This document shows positions 25,228 to 35,600 of a stretch of DNA of 64,000 nt, in pieces (the first letter of the stretch is position 1; each line of letters starts with the position of its first letter). Below the pieces are notes generated by a model that made no database searches, was not told where the DNA came from, and saw only the letters and a list, made by a program, of their open reading frames with translations. The position numbers were made by a program, and so were the translations under genes. The DNA lies in contig JAHFDN010000001.1 of the NCBI GenBank assembly GCA_023248995.1, forward strand, positions 1 to 64,000, given 5' to 3'. This stretch comes from Candidatus Rokuibacteriota bacterium (GTDB lineage: Bacteria > Methylomirabilota > Methylomirabilia > Rokubacteriales > CSP1-6).

Positions 25228-26465
25228 GGAAAGACGACGCTCGCGAAGGTGACCGTCCCCTGGGGGTCGGGCCACTGGGCATAACGAAGCAGGCGGCCCC
25301 GGCCGGGGGGGAGACAGCGAAGCAGAGTGTAGATGGGTGACAGCCCGCAGATCCGTCGGCCGTCGCCGTCCCTCGCCACCGACTCGTAGAAGGCCGCGGG
25401 GTCCACGGCCGTCACGGCCTCCAGCATGGCCCGGTCTTCGCGCTCGACCCGAGCCAGCGCGGCCGGCCCCACGGGCTCCGGATCGCCGAAGCGCGGCCCG
25501 ACGTGGGCCAGGTCCGCTCCGGCAATCAGGCAGACGCGACGCTTCGAAGTGGCGATAGCGCCCCGGAGAGCGTCGAAGAAGCGGGGGACGCGCGCGTCGG
25601 CCTCCGGATCCTTGCCCAGGGCCGGGCTCTCGTGGAGGAAACTCGCCAGGAGGGGGACGACCGTGAAGTCACGCCGGCCCCCGAACAGGTAGCGGAGAAG
25701 CACCGCCTGGAACTCGATGGAGTGCTCGGCCCGGTGGGCCAGCTCGCTCCCCAGGAGATCGTGCCCGTACCGGCGGCCGAGGGCCTCGGCGAACTCGCGG
25801 TCCACCGGGGCGGGCCCGAGCGGGGTTTCGAAGCTCTTGAGGGTGAGCGCGAACGGGTCGGGCATCCCTGCGTGACACGTCCCGACGATCACGAAGAGGT
25901 CCGCGTCGCTCCGCCGGGCCAGTTCCCGGTAGGCCCAGGCGTAGATCGGTCCGCCCCGGTGGAAGTCAATGTGGGGGGCGACGAGCCCCCGGACCTCGGC
26001 GCTGCGGTCGGCCTCGCCGGTCGGCCCCGGTCCGTCGGGATGGGCGAAGAAACCCTCGACCTGCTGCCGCAGCGCTTCCGGCTCGCCCGCGTAAGCGCTG
26101 CCGGCGTGGACCGCCGGACGGGCGGGGCTCGCCCTGAACGCCGCCTCGATCGCCTCGCGGCGCCGAGCGAAGCCAGGGCTGTCCAGGAAGCCGTGCTCGT
26201 CCAGCGTCCCGAGGATTTCCTGGAGCCGCTCGCTCGGCAGCAGCTCGCCGCGGCGGCGCATGAACACCTCCTGGATGTCCAGGAGCGTGTGCTCGCCGTC
26301 GAAAAGGGAAACGATGTCGAGGAGGGGCACCGGAAGGACCAGAACCGATTCGGTGAAACCTGACGGGTCGCGCAGCGCGATGCCCTTGCGCCCGCCGGCC
26401 TCCACCGGGAACGCCTCGACGGGGCGCAGCTTCGGGCGGAACGGGGCGGGCGCGCGACCTCTCAC
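25224..26465 (-). CDS. Memo-like protein (AmmeMemoRadiSam system protein B type)
   Basis: 413 aa, GTG start overlapping the upstream gene stop. An N-terminal extension of about 110 residues (FDGEHTLLDIQEVFMRRRGE) looks like a small helical regulatory domain. The Memo domain follows: LVAPHIDFHRGGPIYAWAYR, VIVGTCHAGMPDPFALTLKS, HRAEHSIEFQAVLLRYLFGG and LIAGADLAHVGPRFGDPEP, with the His/Cys metal-site positions kept. In the AmmeMemoRadiSam set this protein accompanies a radical SAM enzyme and an AMMECR1 protein; neither is nearby, so this may be a stand-alone Memo dioxygenase-like enzyme. Confidence 0.85.
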   Translation of the reverse strand: MRGRAPAPFRPKLRPVEAFPVEAGGRKGIALRDPSGFTESVLVLPVPLLDIVSLFDGEHTLLDIQEVFMRRRGELLPSERLQEILGTLDEHGFLDSPGFARRREAIEAAFRASPARPAVHAGSAYAGEPEALRQQVEGFFAHPDGPGPTGEADRSAEVRGLVAPHIDFHRGGPIYAWAYRELARRSDADLFVIVGTCHAGMPDPFALTLKSFETPLGPAPVDREFAEALGRRYGHDLLGSELAHRAEHSIEFQAVLLRYLFGGRRDFTVVPLLASFLHESPALGKDPEADARVPRFFDALRGAIATSKRRVCLIAGADLAHVGPRFGDPEPVGPAALARVEREDRAMLEAVTAVDPAAFYESVARDGDGRRICGLSPIYTLLRCLPPGRGRLLRYAQWPDPQGTVTFASVVFP

Positions 26466-26764
26466 TCGTGGGGGAAGGAGAGGATCACCGCGTCGAGGCG
26501 GATCACTCGATGCTCTTGCTCGCTCAGGTAGAAGTAGTGCCCCTCCACGTCCTCGGGGTTCTCCTCGAACGCCACGACGGCTTCCAGCGGCGGCATCTCG
26601 CGGAACGCGTTGGCGCCTTCGTCGAACCCGTCCCCCCGGCCGACGACCTGGCCGTACCGAATGGGCGAACCCTTGGGGCAGTGGACGCGGATGTCGGCGG
26701 GGGGCTCGCTCAGGAGCTTGACCAGAAGGTTGATGCCGAACACCTGCACGGGAATCTGGCTCAT
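26462..26764 (-). CDS. Small protein with GroES-like pattern, unknown function
   Basis: 100 aa. The middle part (CPKGSPIRYGQVVGRGDGFD, then VVAFEENPEDVEGHYFYLSE and HRVIRLDAVILSF) echoes the co-chaperonin fold, in which a GEV-x-AVG strand is followed by a mobile region and a terminal strand. Similarity is weak and no GroEL gene is near. It opens the operon that continues into the Memo-like and DUF1285 genes (4-bp overlap). Confidence 0.6.
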   Translation of the reverse strand: MSQIPVQVFGINLLVKLLSEPPADIRVHCPKGSPIRYGQVVGRGDGFDEGANAFREMPPLEAVVAFEENPEDVEGHYFYLSEQEHRVIRLDAVILSFPHE

Positions 26765-26799
26765 GAAGTCCTCTCGGGGTCGGTGTGGCCCTTATCTTA

Positions 26800-28530
26800 T
26801 CACGCCTGCCACGACCGTGCCGAATCGGTCACGATCCACGCGGTCAGGACCGTCGCGGCCGTCAGGAAGAGGATCCCGCGCCCGGCGCTTCCCAGCAAGA
26901 GGGCGCCGATCCCGAACAGGCCCAGGTAAACCACGAGGCACCCGAGAGTCCAGTGGAGCAGGTCCCGCGGCCCGGGACCTTCCGCCGAAGCCGCGGGGCC
27001 CGTGATGTGGCGCCACCCAGGGCCGCCCGGCCTCACCCGGGCGCAGAAGCGCTGGAGGTGTTCGAGCGGCTCGCTGGGGGTGAGGTACGTCACGGCGACC
27101 CACACGGCGGTGGTGCCGGCGACCGTGAGCAGCATGAGCCAGGCAAAATCGTGCGCGTCGTCCACGCGGAGCCCAACGCCCCACTGGAGCCCGAACGAGA
27201 AGGCGAGGGCCCCGCCCATGGCCGCCACCTCCGACCACGCGTTGATGCGCCACCAGTACCAGCGGAGGAGATAGACGAGCCCGGTCCCCGCGCCGATCGC
27301 CAGGAGGAACTTCCACGCGCCCTCCACCGACCGGAGGTAATACGTGATGACCCCGGCGACCAGCATGATGCCGACCGTGGCCAGGCGACCGACCGCCGCG
27401 TAGTGGCGAGGCTCGGCCTCGGGGCGCCACAGGCGGCGGTAGACGTCGTTGACGAGGTAGGAGGCGCCCCAGTTGAGGTGGGTCGAGATCGTGGACATGT
27501 AGGCGGCGAAGAAGGCTGCCAGGAGGAAGCCTCGCCAGTAGGGTGGCAGGAGATCCACCATCACGCGGACGTACCCTTCCTCGGGATTGGCGAGCCCCGG
27601 ATAGAGCACCATGGAGACGAGGGCGACCAGGATCCACGGCCACGGTCGCAGGGCGTAGTGGGCGAGGTTGAACCAGAGCGCGGCCAGGAAGGCGTGACGC
27701 TCGTTCGGCGTGGAGAAGAGCCGCTGGGCAATGTAGCCGCCACCACCGGGCTCGGCGCCCGGATACCAGGAGGCCCACCAGTTGACCGCGACATAGACGA
27801 AGAACGTGAAGGCCGGCATCCACGCCGAGTGGAGGTCCGGTAGGAGCGCGAGCGGGGCGTCGTCGGGGAACCTGGCGTGCAGCGCGGCCACCAGTGCCGA
27901 GAGCCCGCCGACCTCGCGCACGGCGAACACGGCCAGGGCCAGCGAGCCGGCCATGGCCAGGATGAACTGGACGAAGTCGGTGAGGACGACTCCCCACAGT
28001 CCCGAGAGCGTCGAGTAGAGCGCGGTCAGGAGGAACAGCGCGACCGTAGCCTCCCACTTGCCGACGCCGAGGGTGAGCCCGAGGATCGTCGCCATGGCGT
28101 GGGTCACCCACCCGATGATGAGGCAGTTGATCGGCACGGCCAGATAGGCGGCGCGGAAGACGCGCAGGAAGGCGGCCGGGCGGCCCGCGTAGCGAAGCTC
28201 GGCGAACTCGGCGTCGGTCATGACCTGGGCCCGCCGCCAGAGGCGGGCGTAGAAGAAGACGGTGAGCATGCCGCTCATCACGAACGACCACCAGAGCCAG
28301 TTGCCGGCGATGCCGTGCTTGACGGTGAGCCCGGTCACGGCGAGCGGCGTGTCGGCGGCGAACGTGGTGGCGACCATGGAGGTGCCCGCGAGCCACCAGG
28401 GGATCCGGCGGCCAGACAGGAAGTACTCCTCCGCGCTCTTGGCGGCGCGTCCCGCGAAGGCCAGCCCCACCGCGAGGGAAAGGACGAAGTAGAGGACGAG
28501 GATCAGCCAGTCGAGGCCGGTCAGGATCAC
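26800..28530 (-). CDS. Sodium:solute symporter family protein
   Basis: 576 aa with about 13-14 hydrophobic helices. SLAVGLAFAGRAAKSAEEYF followed by LSGRRIPWWLAGTSMVATTF is the SSS-family N terminus, and FFAAYMSTISTHLNWGASYL is the signature-like segment with sodium-site Ser/Thr residues. A soluble linker (about 470-505) precedes the last helices. It couples sodium entry to uptake of an unknown organic solute. Its ATG overlaps the rmuC stop (ATGA). Confidence 0.92.
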   Translation of the reverse strand: MILTGLDWLILVLYFVLSLAVGLAFAGRAAKSAEEYFLSGRRIPWWLAGTSMVATTFAADTPLAVTGLTVKHGIAGNWLWWSFVMSGMLTVFFYARLWRRAQVMTDAEFAELRYAGRPAAFLRVFRAAYLAVPINCLIIGWVTHAMATILGLTLGVGKWEATVALFLLTALYSTLSGLWGVVLTDFVQFILAMAGSLALAVFAVREVGGLSALVAALHARFPDDAPLALLPDLHSAWMPAFTFFVYVAVNWWASWYPGAEPGGGGYIAQRLFSTPNERHAFLAALWFNLAHYALRPWPWILVALVSMVLYPGLANPEEGYVRVMVDLLPPYWRGFLLAAFFAAYMSTISTHLNWGASYLVNDVYRRLWRPEAEPRHYAAVGRLATVGIMLVAGVITYYLRSVEGAWKFLLAIGAGTGLVYLLRWYWWRINAWSEVAAMGGALAFSFGLQWGVGLRVDDAHDFAWLMLLTVAGTTAVWVAVTYLTPSEPLEHLQRFCARVRPGGPGWRHITGPAASAEGPGPRDLLHWTLGCLVVYLGLFGIGALLLGSAGRGILFLTAATVLTAWIVTDSARSWQA

Positions 28531-29606
28531 GCGTCGGGTCCGGGGAGCGCCGCCTGTTCGCCCTTCCGCTCGATGGCCTCCAGCTTGGCTTCGAAGCGCC
28601 CTAGGTCGCGCTCGGCGTCGGCGAACTGCTTCTGCGCGTTGCCGAGGTGGCCGCCGAGCTTCACGAAGTGGTCCATGATCTTCTCGAGGTCTCCGTCGAG
28701 CCGGATCAGGTCGTTCTGGATCTCACGGGCATTGGCCTCGATGCTGAGCCCGCGGAGGCCGAGGACGATGACCTGGAGATAGGCGTAGAAGCTGTTTGGC
28801 GACACGGGCACCACGTGGCGCGACCGCGCGTGGGTCGCGATGGACTCCTCCTCCGCTTCCTCGTCCTTCACGACCATCTCGTAGTAGACGTTCTCGGCCG
28901 GGACGTACATGAACGCGAAGTCGAAGGTTCCCTCGTCCGGGAGGATGTACTTCTTGGCGATCTCTTCGACGCGGTTCTTGACGTCGCGGGCGAAGGCCTT
29001 CCGGAACGCCCGCCGCCGCTCCTCCTCCGGCTCGGCGAGCATCCGGCGGAAGTTCTCCAGCGGGAACTTGGCGTCCACCGGGACGAGGCGCCCGCCGATC
29101 CGGATCGCGACGTCGACCTTGTCCCCGGTCTTGAAGCCATACTGGAGCTCGTACCAGTCGCGCGGCAGCATCTCGGCCAGGAACTGCTCCAGCAGGGTCT
29201 CCCCGAGCTCGCCTCGGACCTTGGGGGATTTGAGGATCTGCTCGAGCCCGGCGATGTCCTTGCCGACCTCCATCACGCGCTGGGTCTGCTCGCCGAGCTT
29301 GCCAAGGCTTCCCTGGACGCTGCCCACGACCTGGGTCACGTGCTGGAGCTCTTGCTGGACGCCGCTCCCCACCTGCCCCACCTGTCCGGCCACTTCGGTC
29401 CTGAGCTGGTGGAGTTCCTGCCTGACCGCCGAGAGCGTGCTCTCCTGGATCTGGCGCGCCTCGCTCCGGGCCGCCTCGATCTCGGTCTTGAGCAGGAGCA
29501 GTGCCGATTCCGCCTGGCCCTTGGTCGCTTTCGACACCGCCCACACGGCGAAGGCGATCGCCGTGATCAGGAGGACGAGCAGCGCCGTCGTCCACTCGGC
29601 CGTCAC
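28527..29606 (-). CDS. rmuC: DNA recombination protein RmuC
   Basis: 359 aa from the GTG at 29606, overlapping the TIGR02757 gene stop (GTGA). N-terminal membrane anchor (LLVLLITAIAFAVWAV), a long coiled coil (about 25-120), then the RmuC nuclease-like core: KSPKVRGELGETLLEQFLAE, KTGDKVDVAIRIGGRLVPVD, AKFPLENFRRML, FAFMYVPAENVYYEMV and VVPVSPNSFYAYLQVI. The conserved Asp/Asp-x-Lys of the restriction-endonuclease-like fold is in VPVDAKFP. It limits rearrangements at inverted repeats. Confidence 0.93.
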   Translation of the reverse strand: MTAEWTTALLVLLITAIAFAVWAVSKATKGQAESALLLLKTEIEAARSEARQIQESTLSAVRQELHQLRTEVAGQVGQVGSGVQQELQHVTQVVGSVQGSLGKLGEQTQRVMEVGKDIAGLEQILKSPKVRGELGETLLEQFLAEMLPRDWYELQYGFKTGDKVDVAIRIGGRLVPVDAKFPLENFRRMLAEPEEERRRAFRKAFARDVKNRVEEIAKKYILPDEGTFDFAFMYVPAENVYYEMVVKDEEAEEESIATHARSRHVVPVSPNSFYAYLQVIVLGLRGLSIEANAREIQNDLIRLDGDLEKIMDHFVKLGGHLGNAQKQFADAERDLGRFEAKLEAIERKGEQAALPGPDA

Positions 29607-30487
29607 GCCCTCCCCCTCCAGTGGCGGCAGACCGAGCGGAGCCCGCAGGGGGGGCAGACGACCGGATGCCGCCGGTCGAGGCAGTCGCCCGACATTCGCT
29701 TGTGACAGAGGGGGAAGTCGTACTTGACCGGGTCCAGCGGGTCCAGGAGGCGCAGGCGGCCGGTGATCTCCACCGCCATCCGCCAGTTGCGGCTCTTGCG
29801 GCGCGTGAGGCCGATGGCGCGGGACATATTTTCGACGTGCGTGTCCACGGGGATCAGGAGCTTGGCGGGCGGAATCTCGGGCCAGAGGCCGAAGTCGGGC
29901 GGCTCGCGTCGCACCATCCAGCGGAGGAAGAGGTGGAGGCGCTTGCAGGGCCCGCCCGTCGAGGGGAGCGGAAAGAGGTGGCGGTATCCCCGGGAGAGGC
30001 GGTTCCCGGGAAAGATCGCCTCGAGGTCCTGGGTCAGGAATCCCCGGACGAAGCGCTCGAGCGCGGGCCCCACGTCCGGGTCGCCCGGGGCATACCCCGA
30101 GACGAAGTACGCCCTGAAGGAGCCGTGACGGAGGAGGAGGCGCTCGGAGGCGAGGCAGAAGGCCGCCAGGTCTCGCGGGCGGTTGAAGCGGTAGTGGAAG
30201 CCCTCGAAGCGTTTTCCATCCTTTCGCGGGTCGAAGCCCAGGACGAACCGGTGCGGGGAGGGATCCATGCGGGCGAGGACCCAGTCCACCCACGGCGCGA
30301 AGAGGTCCACGCGGCCGTAGGCGAGGCAGGCGGTTAGAAGCGCGACCACCTCGCGATCAGCAGGGTCGGGATAACGGAGCGGGAACTGGATGGCGTCCCG
30401 GTCGAGGCGAGCGGCCCAGTCGAACTCCCGGTAGAGCCGGTCGAGCGGAAGTTTGAGCCGGCTGACGGAGGTCATCGTCCCGCCCAC
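29603..30487 (-). CDS. TIGR02757 (DUF2400) family protein, HhH-GPD-like
   Basis: 294 aa; GTG at 30487 or the in-frame ATG at 30475 may start it. VVALLTACLAYGRVDLFAPW, RFVLGFDPRKDGKRFEGFHY and LRWMVRREPPDFGLWPEIPP are typical. VDTHVENMSRAIGLTRRKSR resembles the catalytic VDTHV of endonuclease III-like glycosylases. The C terminus has a cysteine cluster (CHKRMSGDCLDRRHPVVCPP, then CGLRSVC) that could hold an Fe-S cluster. Activity is unproven; the coupling to rmuC hints at DNA repair. Confidence 0.85.
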   Translation of the reverse strand: MGGTMTSVSRLKLPLDRLYREFDWAARLDRDAIQFPLRYPDPADREVVALLTACLAYGRVDLFAPWVDWVLARMDPSPHRFVLGFDPRKDGKRFEGFHYRFNRPRDLAAFCLASERLLLRHGSFRAYFVSGYAPGDPDVGPALERFVRGFLTQDLEAIFPGNRLSRGYRHLFPLPSTGGPCKRLHLFLRWMVRREPPDFGLWPEIPPAKLLIPVDTHVENMSRAIGLTRRKSRNWRMAVEITGRLRLLDPLDPVKYDFPLCHKRMSGDCLDRRHPVVCPPCGLRSVCRHWRGRA

Positions 30488-30520
30488 GTGGCTTCATCAT
30501 AGCACGGGCTAATGACCGGC

Positions 30521-30829
30521 TCAGGGTCGGGACTTAAGCTCCCGCAGGTGCTCTTCCAGGTGCTGCCGGGCAATCACCTCGTTCGCCGGGTCCAGCCACT
30601 TCACCTGCCCCAGGCGTGAGAGGGCCGACCGGAGGTGCGGCACATCCACCTCCCCGTCTTCGGTGTGGTGCGGCAGATGGCGCATTGTGCGGCCGTCCGG
30701 CGCGATCTCGACCACCGCGAAGGCCGAGTCGCGAAGCCTCTGGATCCGCTCCTGTTTCCATTCTTCCGCGAAGGCCGGACCGGCCAGAGCGATGAGCGCG
30801 AGGAGCACACAGGGAATTGACGCCCACAT
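30521..30829 (-). CDS. Small secreted protein of unknown function
   Basis: 102 aa from the ATG at 30829, chosen because an AGGGGAGG site lies 8 nt upstream; an ATG two codons earlier is too close to it. Residues 1-21 form a signal peptide (LLALIALAGPAFA). The mature part is short and charged (WKQERIQRLRDSAFAVVEIA, HLPHHTEDGEVDVPHLRSAL). No domain recognised. Confidence 0.6.
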   Translation of the reverse strand: MWASIPCVLLALIALAGPAFAEEWKQERIQRLRDSAFAVVEIAPDGRTMRHLPHHTEDGEVDVPHLRSALSRLGQVKWLDPANEVIARQHLEEHLRELKSRP

Positions 30830-30901
30830 GGTCATCACCTCCCCTGTCAGTATGGCCAGGAGAGGAGCGGGCGCAATGTCCAACAGAAGAGACGTATCCA
30901 G

Positions 30902-31834
30902 CTAGGGGTGAGCTTCCAAGTAGCGCTCCGCTTCCAGAGCGGCCATAGAGCCCGTCCCGGCCGCCGTGACGGCCTGGCGGTAGGTGTAGTCCTGGACGTC
31001 GCCCGCGGCGAAGACGCCCGGTACCGACGTTCGGGTCGCCCCGGGGGCCACCTTGACGTAGTCGTTGGGCAGGAGCTCGATCTGCCCCCTGAAGAGCTGC
31101 GTGTTGGGCAGGTGGCCGATGGCGACGAACAGCCCATCCACCGGCCGCGCCGTGACCTCGTCACTCTGGAGGTTCCGGAGGCGCACCCCGGTGACCATGC
31201 CCTTGGCGACGTCCAGCACGTCCTCCACCGCCGAGTTCCAGAGGAACTCGATCTTGGGGTTCTTGAAGGCGCGCTCCTGCATGATCTTGGACGCCCGGAG
31301 CGCGTCGCGACGGTGGACCACTTCCACCTTCCGGCCGAGGCGGGCCAAGTAAAGCGCCTCCTCCATGGCGGAGTCCCCCCCGCCCACAACCATGATGTTC
31401 TTGTCCTTGAAGAAGAAGCCGTCGCAGGTGGCGCAGGTGGAGACGCCGCGGCCCATGAGCGCCTTCTCCGACGGGAGCCCCAGGAGCTTCGACGACGCGC
31501 CCGTGGCGATGATCACGGAGAGGGCCTCGTAGGTGACGTCTCCCGCGGTGATGCGAAACGGCCGCGTCCGGAAGTCCACCGCGGTCACGTCCTCGCCGAC
31601 GATCTCGGTATCGAAACGCTCGGCCTGCTTCCGGAAAACCTCCATGAGCGGGGGGCCATCAATGCCGTCCACAAAGCCCGGGTAGTTCTCCACCAGGGTG
31701 GTCAGCATCAGCTGGCCTCCCCACTGGCTGCCAATGAACATGAGCGGGGAGAGATTGGCCCGCGCGGCGTAAATGGCGGCGGTGAAGCCGGCTGGCCCCG
31801 ATCCGATGATGATGACCTTCCGCGGCACTGGCAT
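30902..31834 (-). CDS. trxB: Thioredoxin reductase
   Basis: 310 aa from the ATG at 31834, preceded by GGAGGAG; an upstream ATG (31867) would place that site inside the gene. FAD motif IIIGSGPAGFTAAIYAARAN, redox pair CATC in VSTCATCDGFFFKDKN, NADPH motif VVGGGDSAMEEALYLARLGR, and C-terminal FAD motif VFAAGDVQDYTYRQAVTAAG. It passes electrons from NADPH to thioredoxin and so could supply peroxiredoxins such as the selenoprotein at 15495. Confidence 0.96.
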   Translation of the reverse strand: MPVPRKVIIIGSGPAGFTAAIYAARANLSPLMFIGSQWGGQLMLTTLVENYPGFVDGIDGPPLMEVFRKQAERFDTEIVGEDVTAVDFRTRPFRITAGDVTYEALSVIIATGASSKLLGLPSEKALMGRGVSTCATCDGFFFKDKNIMVVGGGDSAMEEALYLARLGRKVEVVHRRDALRASKIMQERAFKNPKIEFLWNSAVEDVLDVAKGMVTGVRLRNLQSDEVTARPVDGLFVAIGHLPNTQLFRGQIELLPNDYVKVAPGATRTSVPGVFAAGDVQDYTYRQAVTAAGTGSMAALEAERYLEAHP

Positions 31835-31896
31835 GGCGTTCGCTGATCTCCTCCGGATCGCCGTCATTGTATTAGATGCGAGAAGGATTCGGAAGG

Positions 31897-32658
31897 TTAC
31901 ACGGGGGGTTGGCCAGGGAGGAGGAGCGGGCCCAGGTCGGTGAGGGCCCTGAGCTCGTAGTCCGGCGCGGGGATGCCGGGCGGGAGCGCGTCGCCGTTCG
32001 GGTTGAGCCAGGCCGCGGGCATGCCCATGGCTTTGGCGCCCACGACGTCAATGTCGGCGCGGTCCCCGACGAACAGGGCGTCTCCGGGGCCGATGCCCAG
32101 CCGGCTCAGGGCGGCCTCGAAGATGGCGGCCTTCGGCTTCCGCCACCCGACGTCGGCGGACACCACGACGGTTTCGAAGAGGCCGGTCACTCCCTCCCGG
32201 TCCAGAATCCAGTGCGCAGTTGGCGCGTAGTCGAAGTTGGAGACGATCCCGAGCCTGTACCGGCCGGCGAGCGCCGTCACACAAGCCCGGTGGGCCTCTG
32301 GGAGCTCCGCCGCAAGAGAGAGATGGTATTTATGCGTCTCGAGGAGGTCGGCTAGGACCTCGGCGGGGATCCGGGCGGGTTCGATGCCCAAGCGGCAGAA
32401 GAGGAGCCCGAAGCGGTCGACGGCGGGGACCTCGCGGTGGTCGGTGGCGCGGATCCGTTCCGCTTCCTGCCAGCTCCAGAGGAGCGCCTCGAAGAAGCGG
32501 GGAAGGTCCACGCTCGGCGCATGGGGGGCGAGAATCGGGAAGAGGCGCCCTGCGGTGGAATGCACGGTGGTGCCGTTGATCTGGACCTCCGGCAGGCGGG
32601 TTCTGTCGAACCGGACCAGGGTGTCGAACAGATCGAAGAGGACCGCGGAGAGCCTCAC
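31897..32658 (-). CDS. HAD-superfamily hydrolase
   Basis: 253 aa haloacid-dehalogenase-type phosphatase. Motif I is LFDLFDTLVRFD, motif II is in RLGIVSNFDYAP, the motif III Lys is near DVGWRKPKAAIFEAAL, and motif IV is LFVGDRADIDVVGAKAMGM. The cap is of the C1 helical type (about 20-120). Substrate unknown. It is the last gene coupled to the two giant GGDEF/ATPase/HEAT genes (ATGA overlap at 32655-32658). Confidence 0.9.
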   Translation of the reverse strand: MRLSAVLFDLFDTLVRFDRTRLPEVQINGTTVHSTAGRLFPILAPHAPSVDLPRFFEALLWSWQEAERIRATDHREVPAVDRFGLLFCRLGIEPARIPAEVLADLLETHKYHLSLAAELPEAHRACVTALAGRYRLGIVSNFDYAPTAHWILDREGVTGLFETVVVSADVGWRKPKAAIFEAALSRLGIGPGDALFVGDRADIDVVGAKAMGMPAAWLNPNGDALPPGIPAPDYELRALTDLGPLLLPGQPPV

Positions 32659-35600
32659 CGGGGGGAATCCCCCTGGCGGCGCCGCGACAAGGCCAGGCGG
32701 GCCGTCGAGCGTACGGACAAGCTTGGATCTTTGAGTGCGGCGCGGAGCCCTTCCTCAGACCCGGGAAAGAGAAGCTCGCCGAGGGCGCGGGCCGCGGCGG
32801 CCCGGACAGTTTCCGGGAACCCCCTGACGAGCCCCAAGAAGCGCGGGCGCTGCCGCAGAACATCCACGAGGGGATCAACCGACTCTTCGTCCTTGAGCTG
32901 GCCCAGACAGACGCAGCAGGCCTTCAGCAGGTCGGCCGGCGCCTCCTTCCGGAGGAGCCGGACGATCGCGTCCACAAGTTCCGTCGTGTGGAGCGCCCGC
33001 ACGCCCTCGAGGGCGCCCGCGGCGACCCCGGGTTGCGGCTCCGACAGGGCGCGCCGCAGAAACAGCACTGCAGCGGTCCTCGGTACGCGGGAGAGGACGC
33101 CGGCGAACTCCGCGCGCACGAGCACGTCCGGGTGGGCCAGGAGGGAAAAGAAGTCAGGCCCTAGCTCGGGGGCGAGTAGATCGAGGACGCTGACGATCCG
33201 GCGCGCCACCACCACCGGCGTAGGGGGATGAAGCCGCGGGAGCAGCAACGGGAGCCCGGCGCCGGGCAGTGAGCGGAGGAGGCTCGCGGCGATCTTGCGA
33301 ACGTCCGCATCCTCTTCCTGCGCCACGATGGTCGCGACAAACTGGGCGGTCCCCTCGCCGAGCGCCGCCAGGATGACTCGGCTCTGCTCGCGGCGGTGCG
33401 GCTCGCTGCCCTTCAGGGCGGCCTGGAGCGGCTGGAACACGCCGGCCTGAGCCATCGTCTCTACGGCCGCGGTCGCCATCGGGAGGAGCTTTTTTTGATC
33501 CGGCTTCCCGACCTGTCCTTTGCCCAGTGCTTCGGCCAGGCTCAGCGCGCGCGCGAGGTCGTCGTAGCGGAGGTAGAGCTTGAGGGCCTCGGTCGCGGCG
33601 CGGACTTCCCACTGGAACGCGCGCTGGCCCGCTTCCTTCACCAGGGCCCGCTCCAGGGGCTCGAGCGAGAGCTCACGGAGCCACAACTGCGTGTCGAAGT
33701 TCGCTCCGGTGAGGAGGACGTTGAGGCCCGCGGCGGCCCGCTGGCGGGTCCCTTCCATGGGGTCGGCCAGGCCGGCCATGATCCTCTCCCAGAGGCGGCG
33801 CGCCAAGTCTGTCCGCTCGGAGCCGAGCCAGGAGGCGACGGCGGCGGGGATGTCCTCCTCGCGGAAATCCGAGGTGGCCGAGGGCGAATGCAGCCACTTT
33901 GCAACCTGCTCGAAGAGGCGGTCCTCCTCCCTGGGTGTCCGTGGAGAAGCGGTGGCCGCTTCTCCCGACCCCGTTCCCGCTCCTGCCTCTACCTGTCCCG
34001 GTCTTCCGCCCCCCGTCAGCGAGCCACGGGCCGCAGCGTACGAGCGGCTTCCTACCTGGATCGTCCTGATGCCATGCTCCTCCAGGACCTTACTCAGCAC
34101 CCCAGGGCTCGAGACCTCCTCGGAGGCTTGCTGAGCGAGCTGGGTCAGGAGCACCTGAAGGTCGGCGCGGCTCAATCCCCGCGTCAGCGTGAGGCTGGTC
34201 AGGGCGTTGTCCTGCATGAGTTTGTACAGGAGCGGGATCGTGAGGCCGAACCACTTCGAGTTCGGGCGAACGCCGTTGATCACGATGGCCTCTTCGGCGA
34301 GCGCGAGGGTCACCGAGGGCAGTCGCTCGAGGAGCATCTGGGCCTGGTCCTCCAGCTTCTCCTGGAGCGCGACGTTCAGCTCGTTCTCGGGGGGGTAGAG
34401 CCGGAGGTTATCCACCGCGCCGGCGAGCGACCGGAAGGCTTCGGCCGCCAGGCGCATGGCCTCGTCGTCCAGGATCGTCTCCTCCCCCGCCCGGCCGGCG
34501 CCATGCGTCGCGCTGGCGAGGTAAATGGCGGGGAGGACGCCGATGTGCAGAATGTTCCGGGATCGCATCAACTTCTCCCAAGCGCCCACCTCCGGGGGAA
34601 TCCCCTGCGGCGGGCCGCTCAGGATCCTCAAGAGGTTTTCTATTTCACTCTCGATCGTCCCCCGGACGAATGTGACACTCCGGACGCCATGCTCCCTGAA
34701 GAAGCGGAGGAGATCCTGGACGAGCGCGGCCAGGGTTTTGCCCTCCACGGGCTGGCCGCTGGCCAAGAGAGTGCCGCGATGCTCCGCGAGGGTGATTCCC
34801 TCGCGCTCTTCGAGCAGGCGCAGCAGCATGGAGGCGGCGCCGGCCACCTCCTCCCGCACGAGCAGGTTCCCCGCGGGGAAGACGCGCATGTTCTTCAACG
34901 CAAGAGCCATGGTCTTGATGAACGAGAGCGCCAGGGGCAGGGTGGCCTCGTCGAGCGGCTCGGAGTCCTCCGGGATCCTTACCTTGACGGTCGCCGCCTC
35001 GCGACCGTCGCCGGATCCGGTCGCCACGCCCCCAGGGTCGGTGCCGGTCCTCCCGCCGGAGGAGCCCCCGCCCTCGCCGGCCCCGGGCGCCCCGACATCG
35101 GCCGCCGAAAAGAACCACTCGCGGAGCGCCCGAAGTTTTTGACGATAGAATCCGGCCTTGCCGGCATCGTCGGAGCGCTCGAAGTGGTAGGCGATCGGCC
35201 CGATAGCCTCCTCGCCCCCGACCCCCGCCAGGCCCTCGTAGACCTGGGCGACCTTGCGGTGCGTCTGGCGGCGGTGGGCCGGGTCCACGCCCCCGTAGAC
35301 GAATTCGCGGAGTCGCTCGTTCGAGAACCGGATCTCTCCCGGGTCCGCCGCGGGATCGCCCGGCTCGAACACCCCGGAGGCACGACCCCGATCCACCAGG
35401 TGGAGGGTCTCTCCGGGGTCCTGGCCCAGCACTTCGGCCAGGACGGGCAGATCCACGGTCGGGCCGATGATGGAAGCCTCCGACACGATCTCGAGGGTCT
35501 CCGCGTCCAGGTTCTCCAGGCGCCGCGCGATGGCTTCGTCAGCGGAGGCGGGGAAATCCTCGGGCGTCAGCTGCTCGAAATTCCACGCCTTCTCTTCCTG

